Source: Lachnospiraceae bacterium
Lineage (GTDB): Bacteria; Bacillota; Clostridia; Lachnospirales; Lachnospiraceae
NCBI GenBank assembly: GCA_900168235.1
Contig: FUZG01000001.1
Location: forward strand, 1-64,000
DNA: 64,000 nt
Direction: 5' to 3'
The notes beneath the pieces are model-generated. The model ran no database searches and was not told the DNA's origin. It was given only the letters and a program-made list of their open reading frames with translations. This document shows positions 35,127-43,288 of the stretch, piece by piece (position 1 is the first letter of the stretch; each line of letters begins with the position of its first letter). The translations under genes were made by a program, and so were the position numbers.

Positions 35127-36344
35127 TCAGAAATACTCTCTGCTGACTTCTTCCAGAAGCTGGTCATTCTCATAAAGCTTATCCATTAGGTGATAGTATC
35201 CGCCTATTATAAAAGAGTCTTCCCTGAGCTTCGTGTTTCTAAGTACCAGATTTTTTAAGACGATATCAGGTACGTACTTACTCATGTTTTTCCTGACCAT
35301 TTCTATAAAATCATGATCCTTTGGATAATCAGAACCTATAATGATGCAGTCGGGATTTATGAGATAGACCATGCTGGACAGACCGTACGCCAGCATCCTT
35401 GCAAGTTTTTCTATGACCCACACAGCAAGCGGATCCCGATTATCGTACTGCACAAGGATATCATCGTAACTGCTGTTTTCCGTCAATGGACTATCAGGAA
35501 ATTCTATCAGACGTTCGCACATATACTTTACTGCGCTGTCTGTTCCGGCATTTGCTTCAAACGAACCGTCCTCAGGATCACGGGTGTTGAAATTTATCCC
35601 CATGTGACCGACTTCCCCTGCGATGCCAAGCTGCCCCTGAACTATCTTTCCGTTTATGACCATTCCGCATCCGATGCCGAATCCTCTGGACCTGACCGCC
35701 ACGATGCTCACGTTGCTGTTCTCTTTTACTTCCTCTGCCTTCTGCCACTCAGCATAGGCTGACAGCTTTGCGTCATGCATTATCACGATCTTACGATTCA
35801 ACGCATCTTCCAGCTCACGCCGTATATCCACGTCATTCCACTGAGGAAATTCCGAGATCATGTAGGTTTCTTTTCCTGTTTCATCATCACGGATATAGAG
35901 CCCCGGAACCGCAAGACATGCTCCAAGAATTGTATCGCTCCCATACTTTTCCTGTATCTCCGAAACATCCCCGGTCATTTTTTTGACAGCATCAGAAAAA
36001 GCTTCCCGGTCTCCGAACCTGTATCGGTTCCACTCCTGAAGTCTCCCATCCAGAGTGTAGACTGCTATATCGTATCCCACTCTGGTGATACCCATAGAGA
36101 TCAGAAATCTGCCCTCGATCCGCAGGCTCAGTTTCTCGCCTCTCTTACCCGAGGGGATATCACCGTCTCCCGTAAGGATCTCCATCTGCACAAATTCATT
36201 GATGATATTGGTTATGGTAGCCTTCTGAAGCCCGAGTTCAGAAGCAAGTTCTGCCCGCGTAGCTGACCCCTTTTCAATAAGCGTTTTGAAAACAAGGATC
36301 CTGTTCCGCTTCAGCATTTCAGTGCTGTTTAATCCGCGTTTCAA
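35127..36344 (-). CDS. ROK-family transcriptional repressor (XylR/NagC type)
   Basis: 405 residues: an N-terminal winged helix-turn-helix (RAELASELGLQKATITNIINEF, about 30-51) fused to a ROK sugar-binding domain (GEVGHMGINF). The usual zinc cluster CxCGxxGC after that motif is absent; RDPEDGSFEANAGT stands there instead. TTG start at 36344 with GGAGG five bases upstream. Likely represses the ribose-type ABC/transketolase operon downstream; inducer unknown. It follows the DeoR gene by 63 bp, with a hairpin in between. Confidence 0.85.
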   Translation of the reverse strand: MKRGLNSTEMLKRNRILVFKTLIEKGSATRAELASELGLQKATITNIINEFVQMEILTGDGDIPSGKRGEKLSLRIEGRFLISMGITRVGYDIAVYTLDGRLQEWNRYRFGDREAFSDAVKKMTGDVSEIQEKYGSDTILGACLAVPGLYIRDDETGKETYMISEFPQWNDVDIRRELEDALNRKIVIMHDAKLSAYAEWQKAEEVKENSNVSIVAVRSRGFGIGCGMVINGKIVQGQLGIAGEVGHMGINFNTRDPEDGSFEANAGTDSAVKYMCERLIEFPDSPLTENSSYDDILVQYDNRDPLAVWVIEKLARMLAYGLSSMVYLINPDCIIIGSDYPKDHDFIEMVRKNMSKYVPDIVLKNLVLRNTKLREDSFIIGGYYHLMDKLYENDQLLEEVSREYF

Positions 36345-36372
36345 AGTACCCTCCTGATCTCCTCTGCTGTTC

Positions 36373-36399
36373 CGTTACTGCTGTGTCTGAACAGTAACG
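36373..36399. repeat. Short hairpin related to the 7.5-kb nested element
   Basis: Stem CGTTACTG/CAGTAACG between the DeoR and ROK genes. On the minus strand it starts GTTACTGTTCAGA, identical over 13 bases to the left end of the element at 7503. Confidence 0.45.
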
Positions 36400-36407
36400 A
36401 TAATCTG

Positions 36408-37166
36408 TCAGCACACCAGATTTACTCCCAGCTCCTTTGCACATTTCACCTGTTCTTCGTTTATACCGTCATCAGTGATGATACGGGAAATATCTGTGAG
36501 CGGACATACCACACTTAAGTATCCACCGCCGAATTTAGAACTGTCTGCAAGTACCGTTACTTCGTCCGCAGCCTTGATGATAGCTTTCTTTATCTCCATC
36601 TGTGATGATCCGATGGATGTAAGCCCTATTTCCAAATTTACGCCGTGAGCACCGATAAATGCCTTGTTCACATGAGCATGCTCAAGTGTTTCCAGTGTCA
36701 TATTTCCAACTGTTGCGGAAAGTGTTCCGCTCACGTGCCCTCCAACGATATTTAGATTCACGTGAGGGATTCCTGCAAGTTCATACGCTGTGAGCAGTGA
36801 ATTAGTAACGATAGTCACATTTTTTTCACTATGATCTCTTATATAACATCCAAGATAATAGCAGGTCGACGAATCATCAAGTATTATCATGTCCTGATTA
36901 TTTATATACTCGTATGCCTTCTCTGCTATCTTCTTTTTCTGCTCCACATGAAGCCTCAGTACCGGGATCTTGTCTTTTACAGAGCCTTCTTTTTCAAGCC
37001 TTACCGCACCGCCGTGGACACGGGTGAGCTTGCCGGCTTTTTCCAGTTCTCTTATATCTGTACGGATGGTCACTGCGGAACAATTAAGCTCCCGGCTCAA
37101 TTCATTCACACGGACACTTCCGTTATCTTCCAGTTTATCAAGGATCATCTGACGCCTGTTTTCCAT
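36408..37166 (-). CDS. DeoR-family transcriptional regulator
   Basis: 252 residues. N-terminal helix-turn-helix VRVNELSRELNCSAVTIRTDIRELEKAGKLTRVHGG is the DeoR signature (split here: VNELSRELN, then TIRTDIRELE); the C-terminal sugar-phosphate sensor has IILDDSSTCYYLG and VTNSLLTAYEL with the phosphate-binding serines, and LADSSKFG. Such proteins repress sugar-phosphate regulons and respond to a phosphorylated intermediate. Its own leader carries an inverted repeat with CTTTCG cores, and similar CTTTCGTTT sites precede pdxA2, the rpiB-like and tpi-like genes, making it their likely regulator. Confidence 0.9.
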   Translation of the reverse strand: MENRRQMILDKLEDNGSVRVNELSRELNCSAVTIRTDIRELEKAGKLTRVHGGAVRLEKEGSVKDKIPVLRLHVEQKKKIAEKAYEYINNQDMIILDDSSTCYYLGCYIRDHSEKNVTIVTNSLLTAYELAGIPHVNLNIVGGHVSGTLSATVGNMTLETLEHAHVNKAFIGAHGVNLEIGLTSIGSSQMEIKKAIIKAADEVTVLADSSKFGGGYLSVVCPLTDISRIITDDGINEEQVKCAKELGVNLVC

Positions 37167-37182
37167 AAGTATTTCACCCCTT

Positions 37183-37230
37183 CCGAAAGGTAAATGCTAT
37201 TCCTTTCGGTATTTTTCTCTCATAATTATA
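37183..37230 (-). promoter_or_regulatory. Promoter and autoregulatory operator of the DeoR gene
   Basis: TATAAT on the minus strand (37225-37230) with a weak -35; just downstream of the expected start lies the perfect inverted repeat CCGAAAGG (37183-37190) / CCTTTCGG (37202-37209), 19 bp centre to centre. Confidence 0.5.
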
Positions 37231-37254
37231 AGCACAAATATCCGAAAATGAAAG

Positions 37255-37303
37255 AAGACTTTCCGAAAACAGCCACTTAAATGACCATATTCCGGAAAGT
37301 CTT
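37255..37303 (-). terminator. Terminator of the pdxA2-dtnK-kdgT operon
   Basis: Minus-strand 11-bp stem AAGACTTTCCG/CGGAAAGTCTT with a 27-nt loop, then CTTTCATTTTC. Eight bases after the last stop codon. Confidence 0.6.
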
Positions 37304-37310
37304 GTGAGTA

Positions 37311-37814
37311 TTATATAAGTCTCATTTTCTGACGTCCGAGCTGTCTCGCGATCATCATGAAAATGGCATTGAAGCTGTCACCAAAATCAGTCTTCGGAAT
37401 CACTATAGCTTCTTCCTCTGAAATATAAACGGCAATAGTCTTTGGCGTAACAGCAGCTTTGACCACCTTATCCCATGAAGTGACTGTCTGCTTTCCGCCC
37501 TGTGACCTCACAATTCCGTCAGTATCAGAAAAAGTCATGTCTATCGGCTCCTGATAATAGGGCACGCGCTTCACGGCATTTGCTGCCCTGAGTTTCAGAG
37601 AGACCGGTGTGTAGCATAAAAGTATCAATGAAAATACTACGTACAGACCGCATACCGCTCCTCCTATCTTTCCCGTGCCATAGGAGAAAGCCCCTATAAA
37701 GAAAACCGATAATCCCAGTACGTTTACCAGAAATCCGCTGAGCTTTGAATATGCGTGATAAAGAAAGAAATCGTACAGAGATTCTTTTGTCATTTTAACC
37801 GTGATCTTTTCCAT
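37311..37814 (-). CDS. YcxB-like small membrane protein
   Basis: 167 residues with two membrane helices near residues 27-45 and 52-70, then a cytoplasmic beta-rich part containing YQEPIDMTFSDTDGIV and the SWDKVVKAAVTPKTIAVYI segment that recalls YcxB-family proteins (function unknown). Only 5 bases after the kdgT-like gene, so it is the last member of the tetronate operon. Its role there is unknown; it may simply ride along. Confidence 0.65.
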   Translation of the reverse strand: MEKITVKMTKESLYDFFLYHAYSKLSGFLVNVLGLSVFFIGAFSYGTGKIGGAVCGLYVVFSLILLCYTPVSLKLRAANAVKRVPYYQEPIDMTFSDTDGIVRSQGGKQTVTSWDKVVKAAVTPKTIAVYISEEEAIVIPKTDFGDSFNAIFMMIARQLGRQKMRLI

Positions 37815-37819
37815 GAATC

Positions 37820-38884
37820 TTAAACCCTTGCCATTGGCTGTTCGTTTTCAACTGCGTACTGAAGACCTTTTTCGTATGCCCATCCTTCCGGACTGTAGAT
37901 ACCGAGCTGGTGCTTCATCATATATTTATCAAAAAATGCTGTGATGAACGGGCAGAGGAACAGAGTGATGATAGATGCTGTCGCACACTGTGCTGTTGCC
38001 ATCGGAACATAATCCGCAAGAGTAGGATCTGCTTCTCCGACTGCTGCAGGAGTCATTGCAGAGTTAAGAGCTGTTGTACCGATAGCGCATCCCATAGCGT
38101 TTCTTTCCTTCTTCGGAAGGAATACATTTACGATAAAGAAGAACAGAACTGCGGTAGATGCAGAGATAAGACCAAGAATGATACCTGCTGCGCCTGCTGT
38201 GATGATAGTCTTCACATCAGTCTTTGCACCGATGGAGATCGTCATGAAGAAAGTAACGATAGGCTGTGCTGTCTTGCAGGCTTTTCTGAATCCGCTGTCC
38301 AGATTTCCCCATGCAAATCCGATAAGAAGCGGAACTACAACTGCGATAAGAGACTTTATCGGAATATTTGCAAGACCTGTTGCACCAAGCGCGATCAGTG
38401 TGAAGAACGGTCCGTCATTTAATGACAGAACTGAGATCGCACCTGTATCAGTCGCATTACCAAACTGTGATGAAAGTGAGATATAAAGTGAGCCGTTAGA
38501 ATTAGTGATGGTTGCGATAAATGCGAATGGTGCGATGCCGAGGAAACCTGCAGGTCCGCAGATTTTTCCTACCAGTACGCCGAGGATCACACCTAAAAGG
38601 AACTTTACGCCTGTCATCATCGCGCCTTTATAAAGAGGCATGCCGACCTGCTTTATATTTATCATAGAGCCGCACACGATCAGGAAAAATCCCATCATAC
38701 ATGCGTTTCCTTCATAGAAAAGTGCTGTAACATAACCGCCTATCTGAAAAGCCTGCGGACAAAAAGTTGCAATGAGAACTGCGATGACGAGCGGAATGAT
38801 AACGAGACCGCCGGGCAGCTCACCCATTTTTTTCAATATCTGAAAATCCTTGCTGTTGTCAGGTGCCTTCATTTCTTCACTCAT
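37820..38884 (-). CDS. kdgT: KdgT-like permease (probable tetronate transporter)
   Basis: 354 residues, about ten helices, of the 2-keto-3-deoxygluconate permease family. LPGGLVIIPLVIAVLIATFCPQ, TNSNGSLYISLSSQFG and LSLNDGPFFTLIALGATG parallel E. coli KdgT segments. Next to dtnK and pdxA2 its substrate is more likely D-threonate or D-erythronate than a deoxygluconate; that is inference from context. GGAGAGAGG precedes ATG. The gap to dtnK is 20 bases, to the YcxB-like gene 5 bases. Confidence 0.82.
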   Translation of the reverse strand: MSEEMKAPDNSKDFQILKKMGELPGGLVIIPLVIAVLIATFCPQAFQIGGYVTALFYEGNACMMGFFLIVCGSMINIKQVGMPLYKGAMMTGVKFLLGVILGVLVGKICGPAGFLGIAPFAFIATITNSNGSLYISLSSQFGNATDTGAISVLSLNDGPFFTLIALGATGLANIPIKSLIAVVVPLLIGFAWGNLDSGFRKACKTAQPIVTFFMTISIGAKTDVKTIITAGAAGIILGLISASTAVLFFFIVNVFLPKKERNAMGCAIGTTALNSAMTPAAVGEADPTLADYVPMATAQCATASIITLFLCPFITAFFDKYMMKHQLGIYSPEGWAYEKGLQYAVENEQPMARV

Positions 38885-38904
38885 ATTAATATCCTCTCTC
38901 CTTT

Positions 38905-40260
38905 TCAGTAATCTGTGCGCGCAGCTTCTTTCAGAAGTCTGTTTACTATATCCACTGCAGTATGATCATTTCCTGTAAGCCCTCCCTTTCCGACAACAGG
39001 AAGTCCGTCATACGCTCCGACTAATCGGCTGAGATCTGTCTGTGGGATAACATAGTCCACGACCTGGAGACATTCCACGCCAAGGGCTCTGCAGACATAG
39101 ACCATCGTGTCGCCGCCGGTGCAGTAAAGCGCCGCTATTTTTTCAGTTCCCTGTGTTTGAAGGAGCTCTGCTATGATGATGCCAAGGCCGCCGTTTATAC
39201 GGTTTGCTGCTTCACCATTCTCATACCCCCGCTTTCTCTCTTCTTTGCCAAGGTCCAGCAGAGTTCCGTGAAGTGCTGTTTCAAAAAGGATCGCTTTTGG
39301 AACAGACTCTTTTGCCATGTGCTTTTCAGCCAGTCCGATGACCCGTTTTGTTTCCAGATAAGCAGACTCTCCGCCGTCAATCAGCTTCACAGGATCCACT
39401 TCTATATGGATAACCTTGTCTCCCTCTTCATCACAGAGGACTTCCATCTGCTTTTTGGTGACAGGAGTTGCGGAACCTGCACATATGAGTACAGTCTTTC
39501 CCTCAACCGGAGCTTCATCCGGCACGTTCGGCTGCTCTATCCCTATCTGCTTTCTCACATATGCGAGCTTTGCGGTAAACGGACCGGGATCTACTGCCAG
39601 CACGTCTCTATTCAGTGCCACTGACGCTATGGCGATTTCCTCAACATCCTCGATCGTAATGGCATCCACCACAATGACTCCTGTTCCGTCCGCGATCACT
39701 TTTCTCATTTCAGCTTCGATCGCTTCATGTCCATCGAGAACTGTGTCCAGTGTTATGAGTGATACCTTTCTTTTTGTCTGACCCGCTAAAAGCCTCGGTA
39801 TATGATTTTCTCTTACAGGTGTCCTGACATCCTGCGCCACAGGAGTACGGATGAGCGCCACACCGTCGATCACCGAATAACCGCCCACCAGTATACGTCT
39901 TGACTGAGGCATCGCCGGAACTACCACTGCGATAGCATCATCAGATAACTGATCCATCATGGCATCGATCTCAAATCCTATACCGCCGCGGCATGTCGTA
40001 TCGATCCTCTTTGAGAAAAATCTGACTCCCATCTGTTTTAATGCGATGGTCGCTTCCCTTACCTTGCTGTAAGCTTCTTCCGGCGGAAGCGGTCGTGAAT
40101 TGCTGCTGATAAGTATCGCATCCATCCGCGAACTTCCTTCAGCTTTTACAGCAGCTTCTTCATTAAAGAAAACTGCGGTTTTTGCCTGAGATCTGGCAAG
40201 GAGCACCCCCGTTGTTGTCGCTCCCGTAAGATCGTCAGCTACTGCTCCGATTACAGGCAT
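38905..40260 (-). CDS. dtnK: Four-carbon acid sugar kinase (DUF1537)
   Basis: 451 residues. N-terminal IGAVADDLTGATTTGVLL (D9, D10) and the C-terminal GGDTMVYVCRALG with GKGGLTGNDH are signatures of the DUF1537 kinases, which phosphorylate four-carbon acid sugars (D-threonate, D-erythronate) at O4. In the characterised pathway DtnK works with PdxA2, whose gene lies 20 bases upstream here, giving D-threonate-4-phosphate for oxidation. D-threonate versus D-erythronate cannot be settled without the matching dehydrogenase test. Full length for the family. Confidence 0.88.
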   Translation of the reverse strand: MPVIGAVADDLTGATTTGVLLARSQAKTAVFFNEEAAVKAEGSSRMDAILISSNSRPLPPEEAYSKVREATIALKQMGVRFFSKRIDTTCRGGIGFEIDAMMDQLSDDAIAVVVPAMPQSRRILVGGYSVIDGVALIRTPVAQDVRTPVRENHIPRLLAGQTKRKVSLITLDTVLDGHEAIEAEMRKVIADGTGVIVVDAITIEDVEEIAIASVALNRDVLAVDPGPFTAKLAYVRKQIGIEQPNVPDEAPVEGKTVLICAGSATPVTKKQMEVLCDEEGDKVIHIEVDPVKLIDGGESAYLETKRVIGLAEKHMAKESVPKAILFETALHGTLLDLGKEERKRGYENGEAANRINGGLGIIIAELLQTQGTEKIAALYCTGGDTMVYVCRALGVECLQVVDYVIPQTDLSRLVGAYDGLPVVGKGGLTGNDHTAVDIVNRLLKEAARTDY

Positions 40261-40280
40261 ATTTCCTTCTCCTTATCCCT

Positions 40281-41312
40281 TTATGAAATCTTTCTTTCCC
40301 TTAACATCTCATGTCGCCGCACTGCATATTCCACACAGACTTTTGTGGATTCGATGAGACTGATGCAGCTCGCTATTCCCTTACCTGCGATATCAAATGC
40401 TGTTCCGTGATCCACCGATCCTCTGATAAAAGGAAGTCCCCAAGTGATGGTCACAGACTTATCAAAATCAAGTGTTTTGCATGCGATATGACCCTGATCA
40501 TGATACATGGAAAGGATCGCGTCGAACTCACCCTTCTTTCCTCTCATAAAGATCGAATCCGCAGGGATCGGACCAACTACATTCACGCCTTCTGCCTGAA
40601 GTTCCTTAACTGCCGGGAAAAGCTCCGTCATTTCCTCTGTACCGAAGAGACCGTTATCTCCATTATGAGGATTGATACCTGCAACCGCGATCTTCGGATT
40701 CATGACGCCGACATTCTGAAGCTCCCTGTTTATCCAGTGCACATACTCCACAACATTGTCCTTTGTCGCATAGTGCACTGCATCGAGGAGTGAAACATGG
40801 CGGCTCAGGAAAAATACTCTGAGCTTATGACATGAAAACATTGTCAGTGCATATGGCGAATCGGTTTCATTCTGATAGATCTCTGTGTGTCCCGGTTCTT
40901 TAACACCTACAAGCTTGATCGACTGCTTATTTATAGGTGTTGTTGAAACCGCATCGATCTTTCCTTCTTTTCCGAGCTCAATGGATTTCAGGATAAAATC
41001 ATATGCCATCTGTCCTGCAAGCTCCTGAACTTCGCCCCACTTAATGGAATCCGTATCGTAATCGCCCGTTTCTATGACGTCGATCACACCGTATTCATAT
41101 CCGGCTTCCGAAGGATCGTTTATCTTATTAAACTTCACCTCTTTATGAAGCACTTCCGCTGCCCTCTCCAAAATAGCGATGCTTCCGATGACAAAAGCAC
41201 GGCAGCTATCCATCAATTCCTTATCAAGCATTGTACCTATGACCGTTTCCGGTCCGATGCCTGCCGGATCCCCCATAGTGATCGCTGTAACAGGCTTAAA
41301 TGTTCCCGACAT
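40281..41312 (-). CDS. pdxA2: PdxA2-type 4-phospho-D-threonate dehydrogenase
   Basis: 343 residues, related to PdxA of vitamin B6 synthesis. MGDPAGIGPE (13-22), STTPINK with the following GHTEIYQ histidine, MYHDQGHIACK and RGSVDHGTAFDIAGKG supply metal and NAD sites. Context with dtnK and a KdgT permease marks it as PdxA2, which oxidises and decarboxylates D-threonate-4-phosphate to dihydroxyacetone phosphate with NAD+. First gene of the operon; AAAGGGG before ATG overlaps a CTTTCGTTT operator. Confidence 0.88.
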   Translation of the reverse strand: MSGTFKPVTAITMGDPAGIGPETVIGTMLDKELMDSCRAFVIGSIAILERAAEVLHKEVKFNKINDPSEAGYEYGVIDVIETGDYDTDSIKWGEVQELAGQMAYDFILKSIELGKEGKIDAVSTTPINKQSIKLVGVKEPGHTEIYQNETDSPYALTMFSCHKLRVFFLSRHVSLLDAVHYATKDNVVEYVHWINRELQNVGVMNPKIAVAGINPHNGDNGLFGTEEMTELFPAVKELQAEGVNVVGPIPADSIFMRGKKGEFDAILSMYHDQGHIACKTLDFDKSVTITWGLPFIRGSVDHGTAFDIAGKGIASCISLIESTKVCVEYAVRRHEMLRERKIS

Positions 41313-41323
41313 TATATGTACCC

Positions 41324-41358
41324 CTTTCGTTTTATTCTTTCAAATCTTTCGTTTTATT
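41324..41358 (-). promoter_or_regulatory. Paired operators in the pdxA2 leader
   Basis: Two exact copies of CTTTCGTTTTATT at 41324-41336 and 41346-41358, 22 bp apart (two helix turns), downstream of the pdxA2 transcription start and overlapping its ribosome binding site. Further TTATCGTTTTG and CTTTTCGATTCGA variants follow. Direct repeats of this kind are typical DeoR-family sites. Confidence 0.6.
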
Positions 41359-41388
41359 ATCGTTTTGCTTTTCGATTCGATGTACTAA

Positions 41389-41417
41389 ATTCTATACTAT
41401 TACGTTTGTTTTTTCAA
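41389..41417 (-). promoter_or_regulatory. Promoter of the pdxA2 operon
   Basis: Minus strand TTGAAA (41412-41417), 17-bp spacer, TAGAAT (41389-41394). Confidence 0.6.
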
Positions 41418-41498
41418 CCCAAAGTATCATTTTTGTCTAATAAGATGAATTGCTCTATGCAAAAACTGTACATTTTCCACATAGAATTGAGCTTTTTA

Positions 41499-41544
41499 CT
41501 TTCATTTGCTTTCGTTTAATCAAATTTAAGCACTTTCGTTTAAT
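41499..41544 (+). promoter_or_regulatory. Operator array upstream of the rpiB-like gene
   Basis: CTTTCATTTG (41499), CTTTCGTTTAAT (41509-41520) and CTTTCGTTTAAT (41533-41544). A reversed relative, ATCGAAAACGAAG (41621-41633), lies between the -10 and the start codon. Confidence 0.55.
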
Positions 41545-41585
41545 TTATTATTGTTTTCTTTTTCGACAATATTCTTTTATTTATC

Positions 41586-41614
41586 TTGTGTTTTTATTTT
41601 TTCGATACTATAAT
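41586..41614 (+). promoter_or_regulatory. Promoter of the rpiB-like gene
   Basis: TTGTGT (41586-41591), 17-bp spacer, TATAAT (41609-41614). Confidence 0.6.
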
Positions 41615-41686
41615 GTCGTTATCGAAAACGAAGAGTTTTATTTTCATTTACAAAAATACAGGTACTTATCACAGGAGGGTGTACTG

Positions 41687-42142
41687 ATGAGAATTGCTAT
41701 TGGATGCGATCCTAACGCGCAGGAATGTAAGGAAGAAGTGATCGGGATCATCACAAAACACGGATATGGAGATGTGACGGATTTTGGAAGCGATGATGTC
41801 ATCTACGCTCACGTTGCACAGAAAGTCGGCGAAGCAGTTGCTTCCGGCGAATATGATCAGGGTGTTTTGATCTGCGGAACAGGTCTCGGCGTTTCTATCG
41901 CAGTTAATAAAGTGAAAGGTGCTTACGGCGCTCTTTGTGATAACGTATATGCAGCTCAGCGCGCACACCTGAGCAACGACGCGAACGTACTCTGCATGGG
42001 AGCTTTCACCACAGGACCGAAGGTTCGCGAGACCATCGTAGAAGCATATTTTGAAAATAATTTTGAACCTGAAAATTCTTCGAAGAGCTCTGTTCCGAAG
42101 GTTCAGGCATTCCGCGAATACGAGATGGAACACATGAAGTAA
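41687..42142 (+). CDS. RpiB/LacAB-family isomerase, probably tetrulose-phosphate specific
   Basis: 151 residues. Catalytic cysteine C63 in LICGTGLGVSIAVNK and the phosphate-contact region SNDANVLCMGA are conserved; however the N-terminal substrate loop reads GCDPNAQECK instead of the DHAG-type loop of ribose-5-phosphate isomerase B. ATG 41687 is chosen because of AGGAGGG upstream; the open frame extends 79 codons further but has no start context. Together with the TPI-like gene it resembles D-erythrulose-4-phosphate isomerases (EryI/DerI type) producing D-erythrose 4-phosphate. Regulated by the shared CTTTCGTTT sites. Confidence 0.8.
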   Translation: MRIAIGCDPNAQECKEEVIGIITKHGYGDVTDFGSDDVIYAHVAQKVGEAVASGEYDQGVLICGTGLGVSIAVNKVKGAYGALCDNVYAAQRAHLSNDANVLCMGAFTTGPKVRETIVEAYFENNFEPENSSKSSVPKVQAFREYEMEHMK

Positions 42143-42164
42143 CATGTTTCTGCTCACTCACCTC

Positions 42165-42206
42165 AAAACCCCTGCCGATCAGTTATATCTGATCAGCAGG
42201 GGTTTT
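42165..42206. terminator. Bidirectional terminator, rpiB-like/tpi-like
   Basis: Long stem AAAACCCCTGC/GCAGGGGTTTT with an inner GATCAG/CTGATC stem; A and T runs on both sides. Confidence 0.85.
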
Positions 42207-42209
42207 ATC

Positions 42210-43004
42210 TTACGCCTTATCGGCACATTTTTTTGCACTTTCCATTGCACTGCGTATCAGTGCATCAAACTTATCTGCATCCCATGCAGCGCGTCCCGTG
42301 AATAGTCCGTCGATTCCGGGCTGTACTATAAGCGCATCTGCATTTCCGGGATTCACAGAACCACCGTAGAGTGCAGGTATCTTATCTCCCGCTTCTCCGA
42401 ATATCTCACGAAGTGCCATGTGAATGACTTCATGCATCTCTGCTGCATATTCAGGAGATGCAGGCGTTCCATTTACACCGATAGACCATACCGGTTCATA
42501 GGCAACCCATATCTTATCAGCATACTTCGGATCGACATCATGGAAACCTATCTTTAACTGAGAACGGAGCACCTCTGCACTGATGCCATACTCTTTCTGC
42601 TCTGCGGTCTCTCCTATACAGAGAAGTGCAGTCATGCCATGTTCCAGCGCTGACTTCACTTTTTTATTCTCTTCTATATCTGATTCGCCAAAAACATGAC
42701 GCCTCTCCGAGTGCCCGATCATCACCAGATCAATCCCCAGCTCCTTCAGCATCAGAGGTGATATCTCTCCCGTAAACTGTCCCTGTTCTTCCCAGCACAT
42801 ATTCTGCGCCCCGATACGGACAAATTCACGATCCACCTTTTCAGTAGCGCTCTGCAATGTCGTATACGAAGGAATGATAAAAAGTTCGATCTCATCCCTG
42901 CTGATATCCTTTGTATTCGAGACCAGCTTATTCAGGTAATCAACTGTATCACTGATACCCTTATACATTTTCAGGTTACTGCCAAAATATAGTTTTTTTC
43001 CCAT
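42210..43004 (-). CDS. TPI-like isomerase, probably L-erythrulose-1-phosphate isomerase
   Basis: 264 residues with the complete triose-phosphate isomerase active site: N10 and K12 (SNLKM), H98 (GHSERR) and E170 (AYEPVW). Loop 6, normally AIGTGKTA, reads SIGVNGTPAS, and the C-terminal phosphate loop is YGGSVNPGNA with DGLFTGRAAW. These differences match my recollection of the L-erythrulose-1-phosphate isomerases of tetritol catabolism rather than glycolytic TPI. It stands opposite the rpiB-like gene and carries the same CTTTCGTTT operator. A second glycolytic TPI should exist elsewhere on the chromosome. Confidence 0.8.
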   Translation of the reverse strand: MGKKLYFGSNLKMYKGISDTVDYLNKLVSNTKDISRDEIELFIIPSYTTLQSATEKVDREFVRIGAQNMCWEEQGQFTGEISPLMLKELGIDLVMIGHSERRHVFGESDIEENKKVKSALEHGMTALLCIGETAEQKEYGISAEVLRSQLKIGFHDVDPKYADKIWVAYEPVWSIGVNGTPASPEYAAEMHEVIHMALREIFGEAGDKIPALYGGSVNPGNADALIVQPGIDGLFTGRAAWDADKFDALIRSAMESAKKCADKA

Positions 43005-43040
43005 TTCCCTCTCCCGATTTTAGGTTTTTTAGCTAAATCA

Positions 43041-43111
43041 CTTTCGTTTTTTGCGTTTTTTCTTTCATATACCCGCTATTTCATTATATTACCGCAAAAT
43101 TCGAAAATCAA
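43041..43111 (-). promoter_or_regulatory. Promoter and operator of the TPI-like gene
   Basis: Minus strand TTGATT (43106-43111), 17-bp spacer, TATAAT (43083-43088). Downstream of the start is CTTTCGTTTTTT (43041-43052), the site shared with the pdxA2 and rpiB-like promoters. Confidence 0.65.
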
Positions 43112-43204
43112 GACATCATAAGTCACGGCACAGACATGAGCATTATCATACACACGAGCACGTCGTCTCGTCGTCAGCTCTCCGCTTCCGTCACCCCCAC
43201 ACGA

Positions 43205-43243
43205 CAAAAGCTCCCGCCCCCGGCAAATGCCGGTTGCAGGAGC
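43205..43243 (-). terminator. Terminator of the rbr-dfx operon
   Basis: Minus-strand hairpin GCTCCTGC..CCGGC/GCCGG..GCGGGAGC followed by TTTTG. Confidence 0.75.
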
Positions 43244-43288
43244 CCTATAAAAATCGTCAAAATCCGATATGTAAACTAAATCTCGATA

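Noticed and set aside
41450-41686. Longer start for the rpiB-like gene
   Set aside because: The extra 79 codons are A/T-rich promoter and operator DNA; the AGGAGGG and family length fix the start at 41687.
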